Positions 1-7,923 of a stretch of 64,000 nucleotides of DNA are shown piece after piece. How positions within the stretch are numbered: position 1 is the stretch's first letter; each line of letters starts with the position of its first letter. Origin of the DNA: an uncultured Spirochaetales bacterium (lineage in GTDB: Bacteria > Spirochaetota > Spirochaetia > JAFGXN01); assembly GCA_949289575.1 (NCBI GenBank), contig CASEOG010000001.1, forward strand, positions 150,671-214,670. Direction: 5' to 3'. The position numbers were made by a program, and so were the translations under genes. The notes under the pieces are model-generated. The model was not told where the DNA came from, ran no database searches, and was given only the letters and a program-made list of their open reading frames with translations.

Positions 1-451
1 GCTCGACAACACGAAAGAGGTCCTCTTTGGTCATTGCCGCAATATTTTTGCCGTAACGGGCCACCGCATCGTACATCGGAACGGTTCCGAGCATAATCGG
101 CAGTTTTTCGACCAGCTGTCGTCGAAACGCCTGCGTATCCCCGAATGTCGATAAATCCATCACCGCATCGGCATTGTATTTGAGTGCCAAATCGGCTTTT
201 CTCATCTCCATTTCACGGTTACATACATCTTCGGAAACTCCCAGATTCACATTAATCTTGGTCTTCAAACCTTTCCCGACTCCGCGGGCTTTCAGATTTT
301 TGTGATTGCGGTTGGCCGGTACGGCAATTTCCCCCGAAGCAATCCGTTCGATTAAAAGATCTTTGGCAATCGACTCGTATTGAAAGACATCCTCCATTTG
401 AGGCGTCCAGATTCCCTTTTTGGCCGCATCCATTTGCGTCGTGTAATTCAT
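1..451 (-). CDS. thiC: Phosphomethylpyrimidine synthase ThiC, N-terminal part
   Basis: The first 150 residues of ThiC, the radical SAM enzyme that rearranges aminoimidazole ribotide into the hydroxymethylpyrimidine phosphate half of thiamine. The visible part begins MNYTTQMDAAKKGIWTP and contains typical early ThiC segments: IASGEIAVPANRNH, the asparagine-rich KINVNLGVS, and DAVMDLSTFGD. The catalytic C-terminal cysteine cluster lies beyond the window edge. The ATG at 451 overlaps the stop of the thiE-like gene as ATGA, so translation is probably coupled. It is the last visible gene of the riboswitch-controlled thiamine operon. Family assignment is firm; only the C-terminal portion is unseen. 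Confidence 0.95.
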   Translation of the reverse strand, partial: MNYTTQMDAAKKGIWTPQMEDVFQYESIAKDLLIERIASGEIAVPANRNHKNLKARGVGKGLKTKINVNLGVSEDVCNREMEMRKADLALKYNADAVMDLSTFGDTQAFRRQLVEKLPIMLGTVPMYDAVARYGKNIAAMTKEDLFRVVE

Positions 452-1488
452 TGATTCCTCCCGAACTGTTTTATTTTTTCATTGAGTGCACCGACCATTG
501 CTTTCACATCATCCGCTCCGACAATTTCGGAAACAAGAGCGATATGTCTGACCGGATATTTTAAGACTTCATCGATATTGTTTAATTTGATCCCGCCGAT
601 CGCCACATACGGCAGCGTCACATTTCGGGAAACATAATTTAAATAATCGAGACCGACGGGCGCGCAGACATCGTCTTTCGTAAACGTCTGAAAAATCGGT
701 CCGCACCCGATATAATCGATATCGCAGCGCATTGCCGCCTGTGCCTGATCCGGATTATGGGTCGAAAGACCGATGATAGCGGTATCGCCCATGATGCGCC
801 GGACATCCGCCGGATTCCAGTCGTCCTGTCCGATATGAACTCCGTCGGCCTCGCACAAAAGAGCCAAATCGGGATGGTCGTTGACAATAAAAACAACTCC
901 GGCATCGGCCGTTATTTTCCGGATTTCTTTCGCTTCGGCCGCTTTTTCTTTCATGGTGCGGTATTTCTCGCGGTATTGAATAACCCGAATACCGGCGTCG
1001 ACCATCTCCCGAACCGACCGGACGTTTCCTTTCCCGTTGGCAAACTTTTCGGCCGTTATCCCGTAAAGTCCCTCCGGGAGACGCCTCAAAACGGCCGCCG
1101 TCACCTTTTTTTCCAGTGTATATGAACGGAAACGCAGCGCTTCGGCTTTTTTGGCCTCTTCGTAAAAGCCGTTTCCTTTCAGCGACTCTTCCAAAACCCG
1201 CAGCGCCTCCTGAATCCGCTTGCTGTTGGCCGCAATCACCGACGGCAGCCCGCAACGCCCGTCGTCGGCAGCGGCACGGCTGACCGGCACTCCGACATCG
1301 GTCTCCGAATCGCGGGAAGCAATCAGCTGCGCCATCCGCGGCGCAAACAGTGTCCGCAAATCATGACGCAGCGAACGGCATTCCCGCGTCAGATCTTCCC
1401 GATTCAAATCGAAACGAACCGTGTCCTCGAGAACGCGAACCCCTTCGCAGGCACGGTTTAAATTGGCATCTGTTTTTCGGTAATCCAT
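448..1488 (-). CDS. thiE: ThiD2-ThiE fusion: HMP-phosphate kinase domain plus thiamine-phosphate synthase
   Basis: A 346-residue two-domain protein. Residues about 1-135 match the ThiD2-type domain seen N-terminal to ThiE in cyanobacteria and others (TDANLNRACEGVRVLED near residue 7 and KRIQEALRVLEES near 91). The family is described as an HMP-phosphate kinase unrelated to ThiD. Residues about 140-346 are a ThiE TIM barrel: YGIT, VIQYREK, FIVNDHPDLALLCEADGVHIGQDD, GLSTH, YIGCGPIFQT and AIGGI. ThiE joins HMP-diphosphate and thiazole phosphate to give thiamine phosphate. No classical thiD is visible in the operon, which fits the fused domain supplying that step. It follows thiF by one base and overlaps thiC by four bases. 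Confidence 0.92.
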   Translation of the reverse strand: MDYRKTDANLNRACEGVRVLEDTVRFDLNREDLTRECRSLRHDLRTLFAPRMAQLIASRDSETDVGVPVSRAAADDGRCGLPSVIAANSKRIQEALRVLEESLKGNGFYEEAKKAEALRFRSYTLEKKVTAAVLRRLPEGLYGITAEKFANGKGNVRSVREMVDAGIRVIQYREKYRTMKEKAAEAKEIRKITADAGVVFIVNDHPDLALLCEADGVHIGQDDWNPADVRRIMGDTAIIGLSTHNPDQAQAAMRCDIDYIGCGPIFQTFTKDDVCAPVGLDYLNYVSRNVTLPYVAIGGIKLNNIDEVLKYPVRHIALVSEIVGADDVKAMVGALNEKIKQFGRNQ

Positions 1489-1489
1489 A

Positions 1490-2041
1490 CTATTCCTTTT
1501 CGAACCTTTTCAGGATTTCGTTTGCCATTAAAGCGGCAATCATGGTCACTTTCGGACCGCGCGGCGGCTGCCGGTCGGTATCGCTGCTCCCGTCGCCGAA
1601 GAGCACCAGTCGGCCGCCGACCACGGTGCGGGCGACCGATTCGGTTGAGAGGCCGCCGATTCCGTTGGCCCCGACCGCAAAGCGTCCGTCGGGAAGGAAG
1701 GTTTCGGCAAACCACCGTTTTGCCTCTTTGTTATCGAAACCTTCCGCCAGTACCGTGCAGTCGGCAAAAATCTCCCGTGCCCGCTGCGGCGTCAGTTTTT
1801 CGTTATACAGCGACAGCTGCAAAGAAGGCTCGATGCGACGCAGGTTTTCGGCAAGCGCACCGGTTTTCGGCTGCCCCAGCTGATCGCGGAAAAAAAACTG
1901 CCGGTTCAGATTGCTTTCGCCGACCACATCGAAATCGGCCAGCACAAAACGGCGGAACCCGGACCGGACCAGAAGCATGGCGGTATTGCCGCCGATACCG
2001 CCGCAGCCGGCAATTCCGATAAGTGCTTCGCTTTTTGTCAT
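1490..2041 (-). CDS. thiF: ThiF-family sulfur-carrier adenylyltransferase, short form
   Basis: A 183-residue Rossmann-fold E1-like enzyme that adenylates the C-terminal Gly-Gly of ThiS before sulfur transfer. The nucleotide-binding loop IAGCGGIGGN is near the N-terminus, followed by the acidic VLADFDVV and SNLNRQFF, the usual ThiF/MoeB/UBA arginine region. It lacks the C-terminal zinc-binding cysteine pairs of MoeB-type enzymes, as expected for the short ThiF family 2. I choose the ATG at 2041, which overlaps the thiH stop as ATGA, over a GTG at 2053 inside thiH. The partner carrier thiS is in the same operon. Confidence 0.9.
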   Translation of the reverse strand: MTKSEALIGIAGCGGIGGNTAMLLVRSGFRRFVLADFDVVGESNLNRQFFFRDQLGQPKTGALAENLRRIEPSLQLSLYNEKLTPQRAREIFADCTVLAEGFDNKEAKRWFAETFLPDGRFAVGANGIGGLSTESVARTVVGGRLVLFGDGSSDTDRQPPRGPKVTMIAALMANEILKRFEKE

Positions 2042-3153
2042 ACCAGCTGCCACCAGTCTTTATAAACAGGCGTGAAGCCCTCTTCCTTCAGCATCGCCGC
2101 GACCTCCTCGACACTTCTCTCGTCGCTGATCTCAAACTGCTCGTCGGAAGGATTGTCCCCGCTGTACCCGCCGACATCGGTTTTGCTGCCGCCGGACATT
2201 TTGGTAATCCCCAAACCGACAATGTGATTGCGGAATTCGGGGGCTTCCCGGGTCGAAACGTTCAGACCGACCCGCGGCAGAAAGAGGCGGAACGCCACCA
2301 TCAGCTTGACAAAATCGGTATCATCGACAATCTTGGTAATCGGAAACGTTTCGGGCGCTTTTTTGATACGGGGAACCGAAAGCGTCACTTCCGTATCGGG
2401 ATAATGATGCAGCAAATAGGAGGCGTGCATCGCCGAGAAAAAACCGTCCCTCATCGGATTGCCCAATCCGAACAGGGCACCGATACCGATCACACGCAGT
2501 CCGGCTTTCGCCCCACGCTCCGGTGTATCCAGACGAAAACGGTAATCTTTTTTCGGTCCGTAGAGATGAAGCCGGTCATAAACCGCTTCGTCATAAGTCT
2601 CCTGATAAATCGTCAGTCCGTCGACCCCGATCGCTTTCAGTTCGGCATACTGCTCACAGCTCAGCGGATAGACTTCCACCGAAACCGAATCGAAATATTT
2701 TTTCAGAATGGCGGCTGCTTCTTTGAGATAGGCAAAATCGGATTTCCCCGGAGCCTCCCCCGTCAGCATCAGAATATGACGCACCTGGGATTTGGAAATC
2801 TCCGCCGCTTCCTTTTCGATCTCGTCAAGCGTCAGCTGCCGCCGTTTGATTTTATTCAGACTCGAAAAGCCGCAGTAAACACAGCCGTTACAGCAGTAAT
2901 TGGCCAGATAAATCGGCTGATAGAGACTGACCACACGGCCGAAATAGTGACGGGTCAGTTTCTGAGCCAGAACCGCCATTTCTTCGAGATGTTCGTCGCC
3001 CCGGGGAGAGAGAAAATTCAGCAGATCGAACCCGGTACACCGCTCTTCTTCGGCATGATGCATCGATTTCCGGAACATCTCCTCGGTCACTCCGGCAAAG
3101 TAGCCTTCGAAATCAAAATCTCTGTATTGTTCGATAACGGAATAAAACGACAT
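2038..3153 (-). CDS. thiH: 2-iminoacetate synthase ThiH (tyrosine lyase)
   Basis: Radical SAM enzyme that cleaves tyrosine to p-cresol and 2-iminoacetate (dehydroglycine), the glycine-derived unit of the thiazole ring. It has 371 residues, the usual ThiH length. The cluster-binding motif is the CxxxCxxC in YCCNGCVYCGFSS near residues 83-93, followed by LMLTGEAPGKS and EVYPLSCEQY. Use of ThiH rather than the oxygen-dependent glycine oxidase ThiO fits an anaerobic lifestyle. The gene follows thiG after a single base and overlaps thiF by four bases. Confidence 0.95.
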   Translation of the reverse strand: MSFYSVIEQYRDFDFEGYFAGVTEEMFRKSMHHAEEERCTGFDLLNFLSPRGDEHLEEMAVLAQKLTRHYFGRVVSLYQPIYLANYCCNGCVYCGFSSLNKIKRRQLTLDEIEKEAAEISKSQVRHILMLTGEAPGKSDFAYLKEAAAILKKYFDSVSVEVYPLSCEQYAELKAIGVDGLTIYQETYDEAVYDRLHLYGPKKDYRFRLDTPERGAKAGLRVIGIGALFGLGNPMRDGFFSAMHASYLLHHYPDTEVTLSVPRIKKAPETFPITKIVDDTDFVKLMVAFRLFLPRVGLNVSTREAPEFRNHIVGLGITKMSGGSKTDVGGYSGDNPSDEQFEISDERSVEEVAAMLKEEGFTPVYKDWWQLV

Positions 3154-3154
3154 T

Positions 3155-3937
3155 TCAGTCCTCTTTTTTTCGCAGGAAACCGGTCAGCGGGCTGGAGGCG
3201 ACCGCATAACGGGATTCTTCGGCCAAATGTGCCAGATACGCCATGCGTCCGGCCCTCACCGCCAGAGAAAAGGCTTCTCCCATGCCGACCGGATCATCGG
3301 CGGCGGAAATCGCGGTATTGACCAGACAGGCCGCCGCCCCCATCTCCATGGCCTCCGCCGCCTGCGAGGGACGGCCGATACCGGCATCGACAATCACCGG
3401 CAACGAGGTGTTTTCCATGATCATTTCGATAAACGGCCGGCTCAAAATTCCGCGGTTGCTGCCGATCGGAGAACCGAGCGGCATGACCGCCGCCGCCCCC
3501 GCATCCTCGAGCCGCCTGGCCGCCACAAAATCGGGCATCATGTACGGCAAAACAACGAAGCCTTCTTTGGCCAGAATGGCGGTCGCCTTCGCTGTCTCCG
3601 CGTTATCCGGCATCAGATAGCGGGAGTCGTTGATAATTTCGATTTTGATAAAATTGCCGCAGCCGGCCTCGCGTGCGATGCGGGCAATTTTTACCGCCTC
3701 TTCGCAATTCCGGGCGCCCGAAGTGTTGGGCAGCAGCGTAACGCTTTTCGGAATAAAATTGAGTATATTTTCCTGCGGAAATTTGAAATCGACCCGACGC
3801 AGCGCAACCGTAATCATCTGCGAACCGCTGGCCTCGAGCATCGGAATAATATCTTCATTACGGGCAAATTTACCCGTTCCGGTAAACAGACGGTTGGTAA
3901 AAACTTTTCCGCCCAAAATCAGTTCATCGCCGGCCAT
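3155..3937 (-). CDS. thiG: Thiazole synthase ThiG
   Basis: A 260-residue TIM-barrel enzyme that condenses deoxyxylulose 5-phosphate, dehydroglycine and the sulfur of ThiS thiocarboxylate into thiazole phosphate. Diagnostic segments are [37 protein letters not shown] and [16 protein letters not shown] (the lysine forms the substrate imine). [10 protein letters not shown] and [22 protein letters not shown] bind phosphate near the C-terminus. The substrate DXP would come from dxs, present at 60291-62189. Two bases separate it from thiS. Confidence 0.96.
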   Translation of the reverse strand: MAGDELILGGKVFTNRLFTGTGKFARNEDIIPMLEASGSQMITVALRRVDFKFPQENILNFIPKSVTLLPNTSGARNCEEAVKIARIAREAGCGNFIKIEIINDSRYLMPDNAETAKATAILAKEGFVVLPYMMPDFVAARRLEDAGAAAVMPLGSPIGSNRGILSRPFIEMIMENTSLPVIVDAGIGRPSQAAEAMEMGAAACLVNTAISAADDPVGMGEAFSLAVRAGRMAYLAHLAEESRYAVASSPLTGFLRKKED

Positions 3938-3939
3938 TT

Positions 3940-4140
3940 TCAGCCTCCCGAAACAAAACGGACCGCTTCCACACTGTCGCCCTCTTTCAGCACAACAGAC
4001 GCTCTTTTTTCGGCCGGAATAACGGTATCGTTGACCAGAATCACGAACTCCCCTTCCGTTTCCAGCTCTTCGCTGATAAACTCGGCGACCGTCATTTCCC
4101 GTTCCAGCTCGAACGGTTCGTCATTTACCAGAATTGTCAT
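3940..4140 (-). CDS. thiS: Sulfur carrier protein ThiS
   Basis: A 66-residue beta-grasp protein ending in the essential Gly-Gly (RFVSGG) that is adenylated by ThiF and becomes the thiocarboxylate sulfur donor for ThiG. The start [13 protein letters not shown] at 4140 is chosen because a strong GGAGG lies 8-12 bases upstream; a possible upstream in-frame ATG at 4170 falls within the terminator hairpin of the riboswitch. It is the first gene of the thiamine operon. Confidence 0.93.
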   Translation of the reverse strand: MTILVNDEPFELEREMTVAEFISEELETEGEFVILVNDTVIPAEKRASVVLKEGDSVEAVRFVSGG

Positions 4141-4156
4141 ATTCTTTTCCTCCGTA

Positions 4157-4185
4157 AAACAAAAACGCACCCGAATGCAGGTGCG
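4157..4185 (-). terminator. Intrinsic terminator hairpin of the TPP riboswitch expression platform
   Basis: On the minus strand a six-to-seven pair stem (CGCACC with GGGTGCG, loop of about seven) is followed by a U-rich tract (TTTTTGTTT). It sits between the TPP aptamer and the thiS ribosome-binding site, so it is the likely ON/OFF switch: thiamine diphosphate binding would favour this terminator. Confidence 0.8.
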
Positions 4186-4194
4186 CTTTGCGGT

Positions 4195-4281
4195 TACTTT
4201 CCCTTCGCCGGCATTACCCGATTCAGGTTCAAAGAGTTGGCCTTCGCCTCTCAGCCGCTGTGCGGCACCCCCAGTCCGATA
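4195..4281 (-). promoter_or_regulatory. TPP riboswitch (THI element) aptamer
   Basis: Read on the minus strand it has all conserved THI-box blocks in order: GGGGGTGCC, then CTGAGA (4249-4254), then ACCTGAATCGGGTAATGCC, then GCGAAGGGAAAG. CUGAGA binds the pyrimidine half of TPP and the second arm (GCGAAGG region) binds the diphosphate. A terminator and the whole thiS-to-thiC operon follow, so it should repress thiamine synthesis when TPP is plentiful. A possible -10 hexamer TAAAAT at 4298-4303 lies just upstream. Confidence 0.95.
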
Positions 4282-4310
4282 CTCCGGCCGAAACCGGATT
4301 TTATGTTAAA

Positions 4311-4344
4311 TAAAAAAGGATCGCTGACAGAAAGCGACCCTTTT
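4311..4344 (-). terminator. Rho-independent terminator after rpmB
   Basis: On the minus strand AAGGGTCGCT pairs with AGCGATCCTT around a seven-base loop and is followed by a T run. It begins nine bases after the rpmB stop codon and separates rpmB from the thiamine riboswitch. Confidence 0.85.
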
Positions 4345-4352
4345 CCGTCCGA

Positions 4353-4577
4353 CTACTCGGTCTTCATGCACGATTTCAGACACTTCATGCAGACTTTGAT
4401 TTTCTGCGGTTTTCCTCCGATATCGGCCGTTACCTTGATCAGATTCGGTCTGAATACTCTCTTTGTTTTGACGCCGATATGCTGTCCGGCTCCGCCTTTC
4501 TTTTTCGGCTGTCCTTTCCGGGGCACATTATTTCCCGCTACCGTTCCTTTTCCGCAAATTTCACATCTTCTGGCCAT
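4353..4577 (-). CDS. rpmB: Large-subunit ribosomal protein bL28
   Basis: A 74-residue basic protein beginning MARRCEICGKGTVAGNNV. Two cysteine pairs (CEIC near residue 5 and CMKC near residue 63) form the zinc-binding C+ version of L28. The body contains the family segment KTKRVFRPNL. The ATG is preceded by AGGTGG. It is monocistronic: a terminator follows directly, and a possible promoter (TTGAAA, TACAAT at 4594-4599) lies upstream in the divergent gap shared with the next gene. Confidence 0.96.
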   Translation of the reverse strand: MARRCEICGKGTVAGNNVPRKGQPKKKGGAGQHIGVKTKRVFRPNLIKVTADIGGKPQKIKVCMKCLKSCMKTE

Positions 4578-4703
4578 ATCTATCCACCTGATTATTGTAT
4601 TCGACTGTAAATGATTTTTTTCAAAATACCAGAAATCACGATTTTTGTAAAGAGTTACGAATAAATAAATTGCTTTTTTTCTTTATTTTTGTTAGTTTTA
4701 CTT

Positions 4704-5153
4704 ATGTTTCAGCTGATTCTTCCGATGCCGCCTTACTGGGAGGCCGAAACACAGCAAATCGCATCCGCTCTCTTCGCCGCAACGGGCGACTTCACCGCGG
4801 TGCAGGCGCCTTTCTGGCTTGCCGTCGCCGATCTGCCCGGGAAACCGGCAGCGCCGCCCCCCTCGAAAGCCTTTTTCCGCCTGACGGAAATCCACAACCG
4901 CCGCGGCCGCCTGATTCTCCGTTTCGAAACGGAATGCGCGCTGCCGGCCTGTTCCGGAGAAGCCGCAGCCGACACCACAATGAAAACCCGTACCGCCGAA
5001 ATCGAACTGGGACCGATGCCGCACCCCTCCGATACAACCGTTTACGACCGGCTGATGCGGTTAAGCCGACGGCGTATCAAGACGGCCCCCTGCTATCTCG
5101 AAATTCTCTCCTTCATTCCCGGCCGGAAAACGGAAGCGGTTTTCCGCCGCTGA
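4704..5153 (+). CDS. Hypothetical protein, 149 residues
   Basis: I do not recognise this protein. It starts MFQLILPMPPYWEAET and is basic towards the C-terminus (RLMRLSRRRIK). It has no signal peptide, membrane segment or known motif that I can see. A TTG at 4689 would add five residues, but the ATG at 4704 is more likely. There is no clear Shine-Dalgarno. It lies 48 bases upstream of murD on the same strand, and codon use looks like that of its neighbours, which supports a real gene. A nearby overlapping frame of similar length (4595-5197) is less convincing. Confidence 0.6.
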   Translation: MFQLILPMPPYWEAETQQIASALFAATGDFTAVQAPFWLAVADLPGKPAAPPPSKAFFRLTEIHNRRGRLILRFETECALPACSGEAAADTTMKTRTAEIELGPMPHPSDTTVYDRLMRLSRRRIKTAPCYLEILSFIPGRKTEAVFRR

Positions 5154-5166
5154 CGGTCAATGATAC

Positions 5167-5195
5167 TTTACTTTTTCGAACGATTGAAGTAAGAT
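5167..5195 (+). promoter_or_regulatory. Promoter of murD, predicted leaderless
   Basis: TTTACT (5167-5172), a 17-base spacer, and TAAGAT (5190-5195). The murD ATG begins six bases after the -10 hexamer, so the predicted transcription start falls on the start codon. No Shine-Dalgarno is visible. Confidence 0.5.
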
Positions 5196-5201
5196 AACCT
5201 T

Positions 5202-6512
5202 ATGAAAATAACAGTAATGGGCCTCGGCCTCAACGGAGGCGGTCTCGCTTCCGCCCTCTATTTCGCAAAACGCGGTGACGAAGTGACCGTGACCGATTTA
5301 CGCGACGAAACCGTTCTGGCTCCGGCCATCGGACAGCTGAAAGAATATCCGATCCGCTATGTTTTGGGGCAGCACCGGGAAGAAGATTTCCGTGATGCCG
5401 ACTGTGTCATTAAAAATCCGGCAGTCAAATGGAACTCTCCCTACCTGAAAGCGGCCCGATCCGTCGAAACAGATATAACGGTTTTTTTAAGGCAGACACA
5501 CAACCCTGTTACCGCCGTCACCGGCAGCAAGGGAAAATCGACGACGGTCTCGGCTTTATACCATATTCTGAAAGAATGCGGAAAAAATCCCCACCTCGGC
5601 GGCAATATTACCGTCTCTCCCCTCACTTTTATCGAAGAAGCCCTTGCCGACCCGGACTCACCGGTTATTTTGGAACTTTCTTCCTGGCAGCTCGCCGATA
5701 TCCGTGAAGTCGAAAAAAGAACCCGGTCGATTCTTTTGAAGCCGCAGACAGCGGTGATTACAAACATCCTTCACGACCATCAAAACGCTTACGACTCTCT
5801 CGACGACTATGCCGCCGACAAGGCCTTCATCTACCGCAACCAGACGGAAGACGACAGACTGATTGTTCCGTCCGACAGCTACGGACACCGCTTTGCCGCC
5901 GAAGCCCGATCGCAAATATTTTATGCGGACGAAATCTGCGATTCGATTTTACCCGAAACCCTGATAGTTCCCGGAAACCATTCCCGCTGCAATATCCGGA
6001 CCGCCGCACAGATTGCCCTGTGGGCCGGCTGTGACCCCGAATCGGTCAGCCGGGCGGCCGCCTCCTTTACGGGCGTTCCTTTCCGTCTGGAAAACAGGGG
6101 GACAGTCGGGCCTGTTACATTCTACAACGACTCGGCAGCCACTATGCCCGATGCGATGCTGGCCGCCTGCCGCAGTTTTTCCTGTCCGATCTATCTGATT
6201 ACCGGAGGAACGGACAAAAATCTGATTCTCGAACCTTTCGGACAGATTCCCGACAACGTCAGACACATCTCGCTCCTTTACGGAAGCGCAACGGTTAAAG
6301 CTCTCGAAACAACGGCTCTGAAAAACCGTCCCTACGCAGGACCTTTTCATTCCATGAAAGAAGCCTTCGCGGATGCATGGGAAGCGGCCTCACGCTCTAC
6401 CGAACCGGCCGTTCTTCTGCTTTCACCGGGAGGATCATCCTTTGAACTCTTTCTGAATGAATTCGACCGGGGAAGACAGTTTAACGACGAAATCCTCATT
6501 CTTAATGAGTAA
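5202..6512 (+). CDS. murD: UDP-N-acetylmuramoyl-L-alanine--D-glutamate ligase MurD
   Basis: Cytoplasmic ATP-dependent ligase that adds D-glutamate to UDP-MurNAc-L-Ala in peptidoglycan precursor synthesis. It has 436 residues, normal for MurD. An N-terminal Rossmann-like domain (VMGLGLNGGGLASALY) is followed by the ATP loop GSKGKSTT near residue 108, the Mur-ligase LELSSWQLADI and ILHDHQNAY, and the C-terminal domain with FYNDSAATMPDA, YLITGGTDKN and LLSPGGSSFELF. It has its own promoter that appears to give a leaderless message. The xre-type gene follows 54 bases downstream. Confidence 0.96.
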   Translation: MKITVMGLGLNGGGLASALYFAKRGDEVTVTDLRDETVLAPAIGQLKEYPIRYVLGQHREEDFRDADCVIKNPAVKWNSPYLKAARSVETDITVFLRQTHNPVTAVTGSKGKSTTVSALYHILKECGKNPHLGGNITVSPLTFIEEALADPDSPVILELSSWQLADIREVEKRTRSILLKPQTAVITNILHDHQNAYDSLDDYAADKAFIYRNQTEDDRLIVPSDSYGHRFAAEARSQIFYADEICDSILPETLIVPGNHSRCNIRTAAQIALWAGCDPESVSRAAASFTGVPFRLENRGTVGPVTFYNDSAATMPDAMLAACRSFSCPIYLITGGTDKNLILEPFGQIPDNVRHISLLYGSATVKALETTALKNRPYAGPFHSMKEAFADAWEAASRSTEPAVLLLSPGGSSFELFLNEFDRGRQFNDEILILNE

Positions 6513-6554
6513 TTCACCCTTTTTAAGTTTATTCCCTTTTTTGCGCTTTCAGAT

Positions 6555-6560
6555 TAAAAT
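6555..6560 (+). promoter_or_regulatory. -10 element before the xre gene, predicted leaderless
   Basis: TAAAAT ends six bases before the ATG at 6567. A -35 at the right distance is poor (TTCCCT). No ribosome-binding site is present. Confidence 0.35.
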
Positions 6561-6566
6561 ACATAT

Positions 6567-6896
6567 ATGACAATCTCTGAAACGGTCAGCTCTAATATTA
6601 AACTCAGAAGGAAAGAACTGAAAATCTCCCAATCAATGCTTGCCGAAAAAACCGATTTATCCCCCGGAATGATTGCCGGAATCGAAATTTGCAAGGTGAT
6701 GCCGTCTATGGAATCACTCGGAAAAATTGCCTCCGCTCTGAAAATGAAGCCTTATCAGTTGCTGATGGATGAAGAAGATAAAAAACCGTTCAACAGGCTG
6801 CAGTTTTGTCAGGAAATCGGCTATATACTTGAAGAAGAATTCATCCGCATGGAGACAGCGGTTCGGGAGCGCATCAGGAATTTCGATTGCGAGTAA
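6567..6896 (+). CDS. XRE-family helix-turn-helix transcriptional regulator
   Basis: A 109-residue protein whose residues 9-66 form a Cro/CI-type HTH: IKLRRKELKISQSMLAEKT, then DLSPGMIAGIEICK (recognition helix region), then MPSMESLGKIASALKM. The remaining 40 residues are charged and helical (EEEFIRMETAVRERIRNF) and probably mediate dimerisation. Its target is unknown; it may regulate itself or neighbouring genes. It overlaps the 3' end of the convergent femAB gene by 23 bases. Confidence 0.85.
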   Translation: MTISETVSSNIKLRRKELKISQSMLAEKTDLSPGMIAGIEICKVMPSMESLGKIASALKMKPYQLLMDEEDKKPFNRLQFCQEIGYILEEEFIRMETAVRERIRNFDCE

Positions 6897-7923
6897 ATTT
6901 TTTTATCCGCCTGTAATAAATCCCCCGCAATTTTTCCGCCCACCGGAAAACACGATAAACAACGGGACGGACAGGAGCGTCATAGACACCGCTACGGTGA
7001 ATCAGTGCGCCGCCGAAGCCGGTTTTAAACCGGTAGAGTCCGTGCATCGGGTGATTGGGATCGTTTGTCGGCGGAATCCCGTAAAAATCGTATCCGGTAC
7101 AGCCGCAGTCACGTGCATCGCGGATGGCCTGCCACTGCAAAAGGTAGGCGGGCATCAGATTGCGTTTCGTATTCGAAGAAGCTCCGTACAGATATATTGC
7201 TTTTTCTTTATAAAAAAGAACGATAATACCGGCCAGAAGATCTCCTTCATGTTCGGCAAGATAGAGACGAAGTGCGGGACGTTCGTCTTTGAGCTCAATC
7301 GGAGCCCCCGTTTCCAGGACCCGGCGGTAATACGCTTCCGAATGAATGGCTATTTTATCCCGTTCGGCCGTTACCCGATAAAGACGGTACCATGCCGTCA
7401 GTTCATCGTTCGCGGCGACACGAACCGTTACCCCCGACTTTTGCGCATAACGGATGTTGTATTTTGTTTTTTTATGCATTCCCGACAGAAGAGCTTCGTC
7501 TCCGACTGTCAAATCGAGCCAAACCGTATCGGGCGGCTGAATGTACGCTGCTGCCTTTTTTAACGGCGCCCCGATACCGAAATCGAATGCGGGATCGATT
7601 CCTCCTTCCTCTTTCGAAAAAACCGTATAAAGCGGCAAATCCCATTTAACCAGAAACAGCGGCTCTCCCGTTTTCTTTTTCCAAAGGCGGCTCAGACGGA
7701 TTGCTTTTTCGGCCGTAACGGGCGACCGGTCCCACCCGAACGGAACGTACCCGACAGCCAAACCACGAAAAAGTGTCCGAACCAGCAACAGAACCGCTCC
7801 TTCGCCCTCGTCAAAAACATAGGGTCTCCACCCTTCAGCAGCCTTGACTTCCGCCCAGAACGGAGTCTGAAGAAAGGAATCGGATTCTGTCAGAACAGCT
7901 CTGTCCATAGCGTCAGCCGACAT
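6874..7923 (-). CDS. FemAB/FemX-type nonribosomal peptidyltransferase
   Basis: A 349-residue member of the FemABX family, which transfers an amino acid from aminoacyl-tRNA onto the diamino acid of peptidoglycan precursors. Diagnostic stretches are LQTPFWAEVKAAEGWRP at the N-terminus, TVWLDLT, LLSGMHKKTKYNIRYAQKSGV (the family's highly conserved K-x-R-Y-N region) and IYLYGASSNTKRNLMPAYLLQWQAI with YDFYGIPP in the second GNAT-like fold. Treponemal peptidoglycan is known to contain glycine and ornithine, so glycine addition is a reasonable inference, not shown. The ATG at 7923 overlaps the metG 3' end by 11 bases, making it the third gene of the dus-metG-femAB unit. Confidence 0.88.
   Translation of the reverse strand: MSADAMDRAVLTESDSFLQTPFWAEVKAAEGWRPYVFDEGEGAVLLLVRTLFRGLAVGYVPFGWDRSPVTAEKAIRLSRLWKKKTGEPLFLVKWDLPLYTVFSKEEGGIDPAFDFGIGAPLKKAAAYIQPPDTVWLDLTVGDEALLSGMHKKTKYNIRYAQKSGVTVRVAANDELTAWYRLYRVTAERDKIAIHSEAYYRRVLETGAPIELKDERPALRLYLAEHEGDLLAGIIVLFYKEKAIYLYGASSNTKRNLMPAYLLQWQAIRDARDCGCTGYDFYGIPPTNDPNHPMHGLYRFKTGFGGALIHRSGVYDAPVRPVVYRVFRWAEKLRGIYYRRIKKFTRNRNS

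Noticed and set aside
2023..3321. A 432-codon open frame antisense to thiH and the end of thiG
   Set aside because: Its composition (Phe, Arg, Gln, Ile) is that of antisense thi codons; no start signal or motif.
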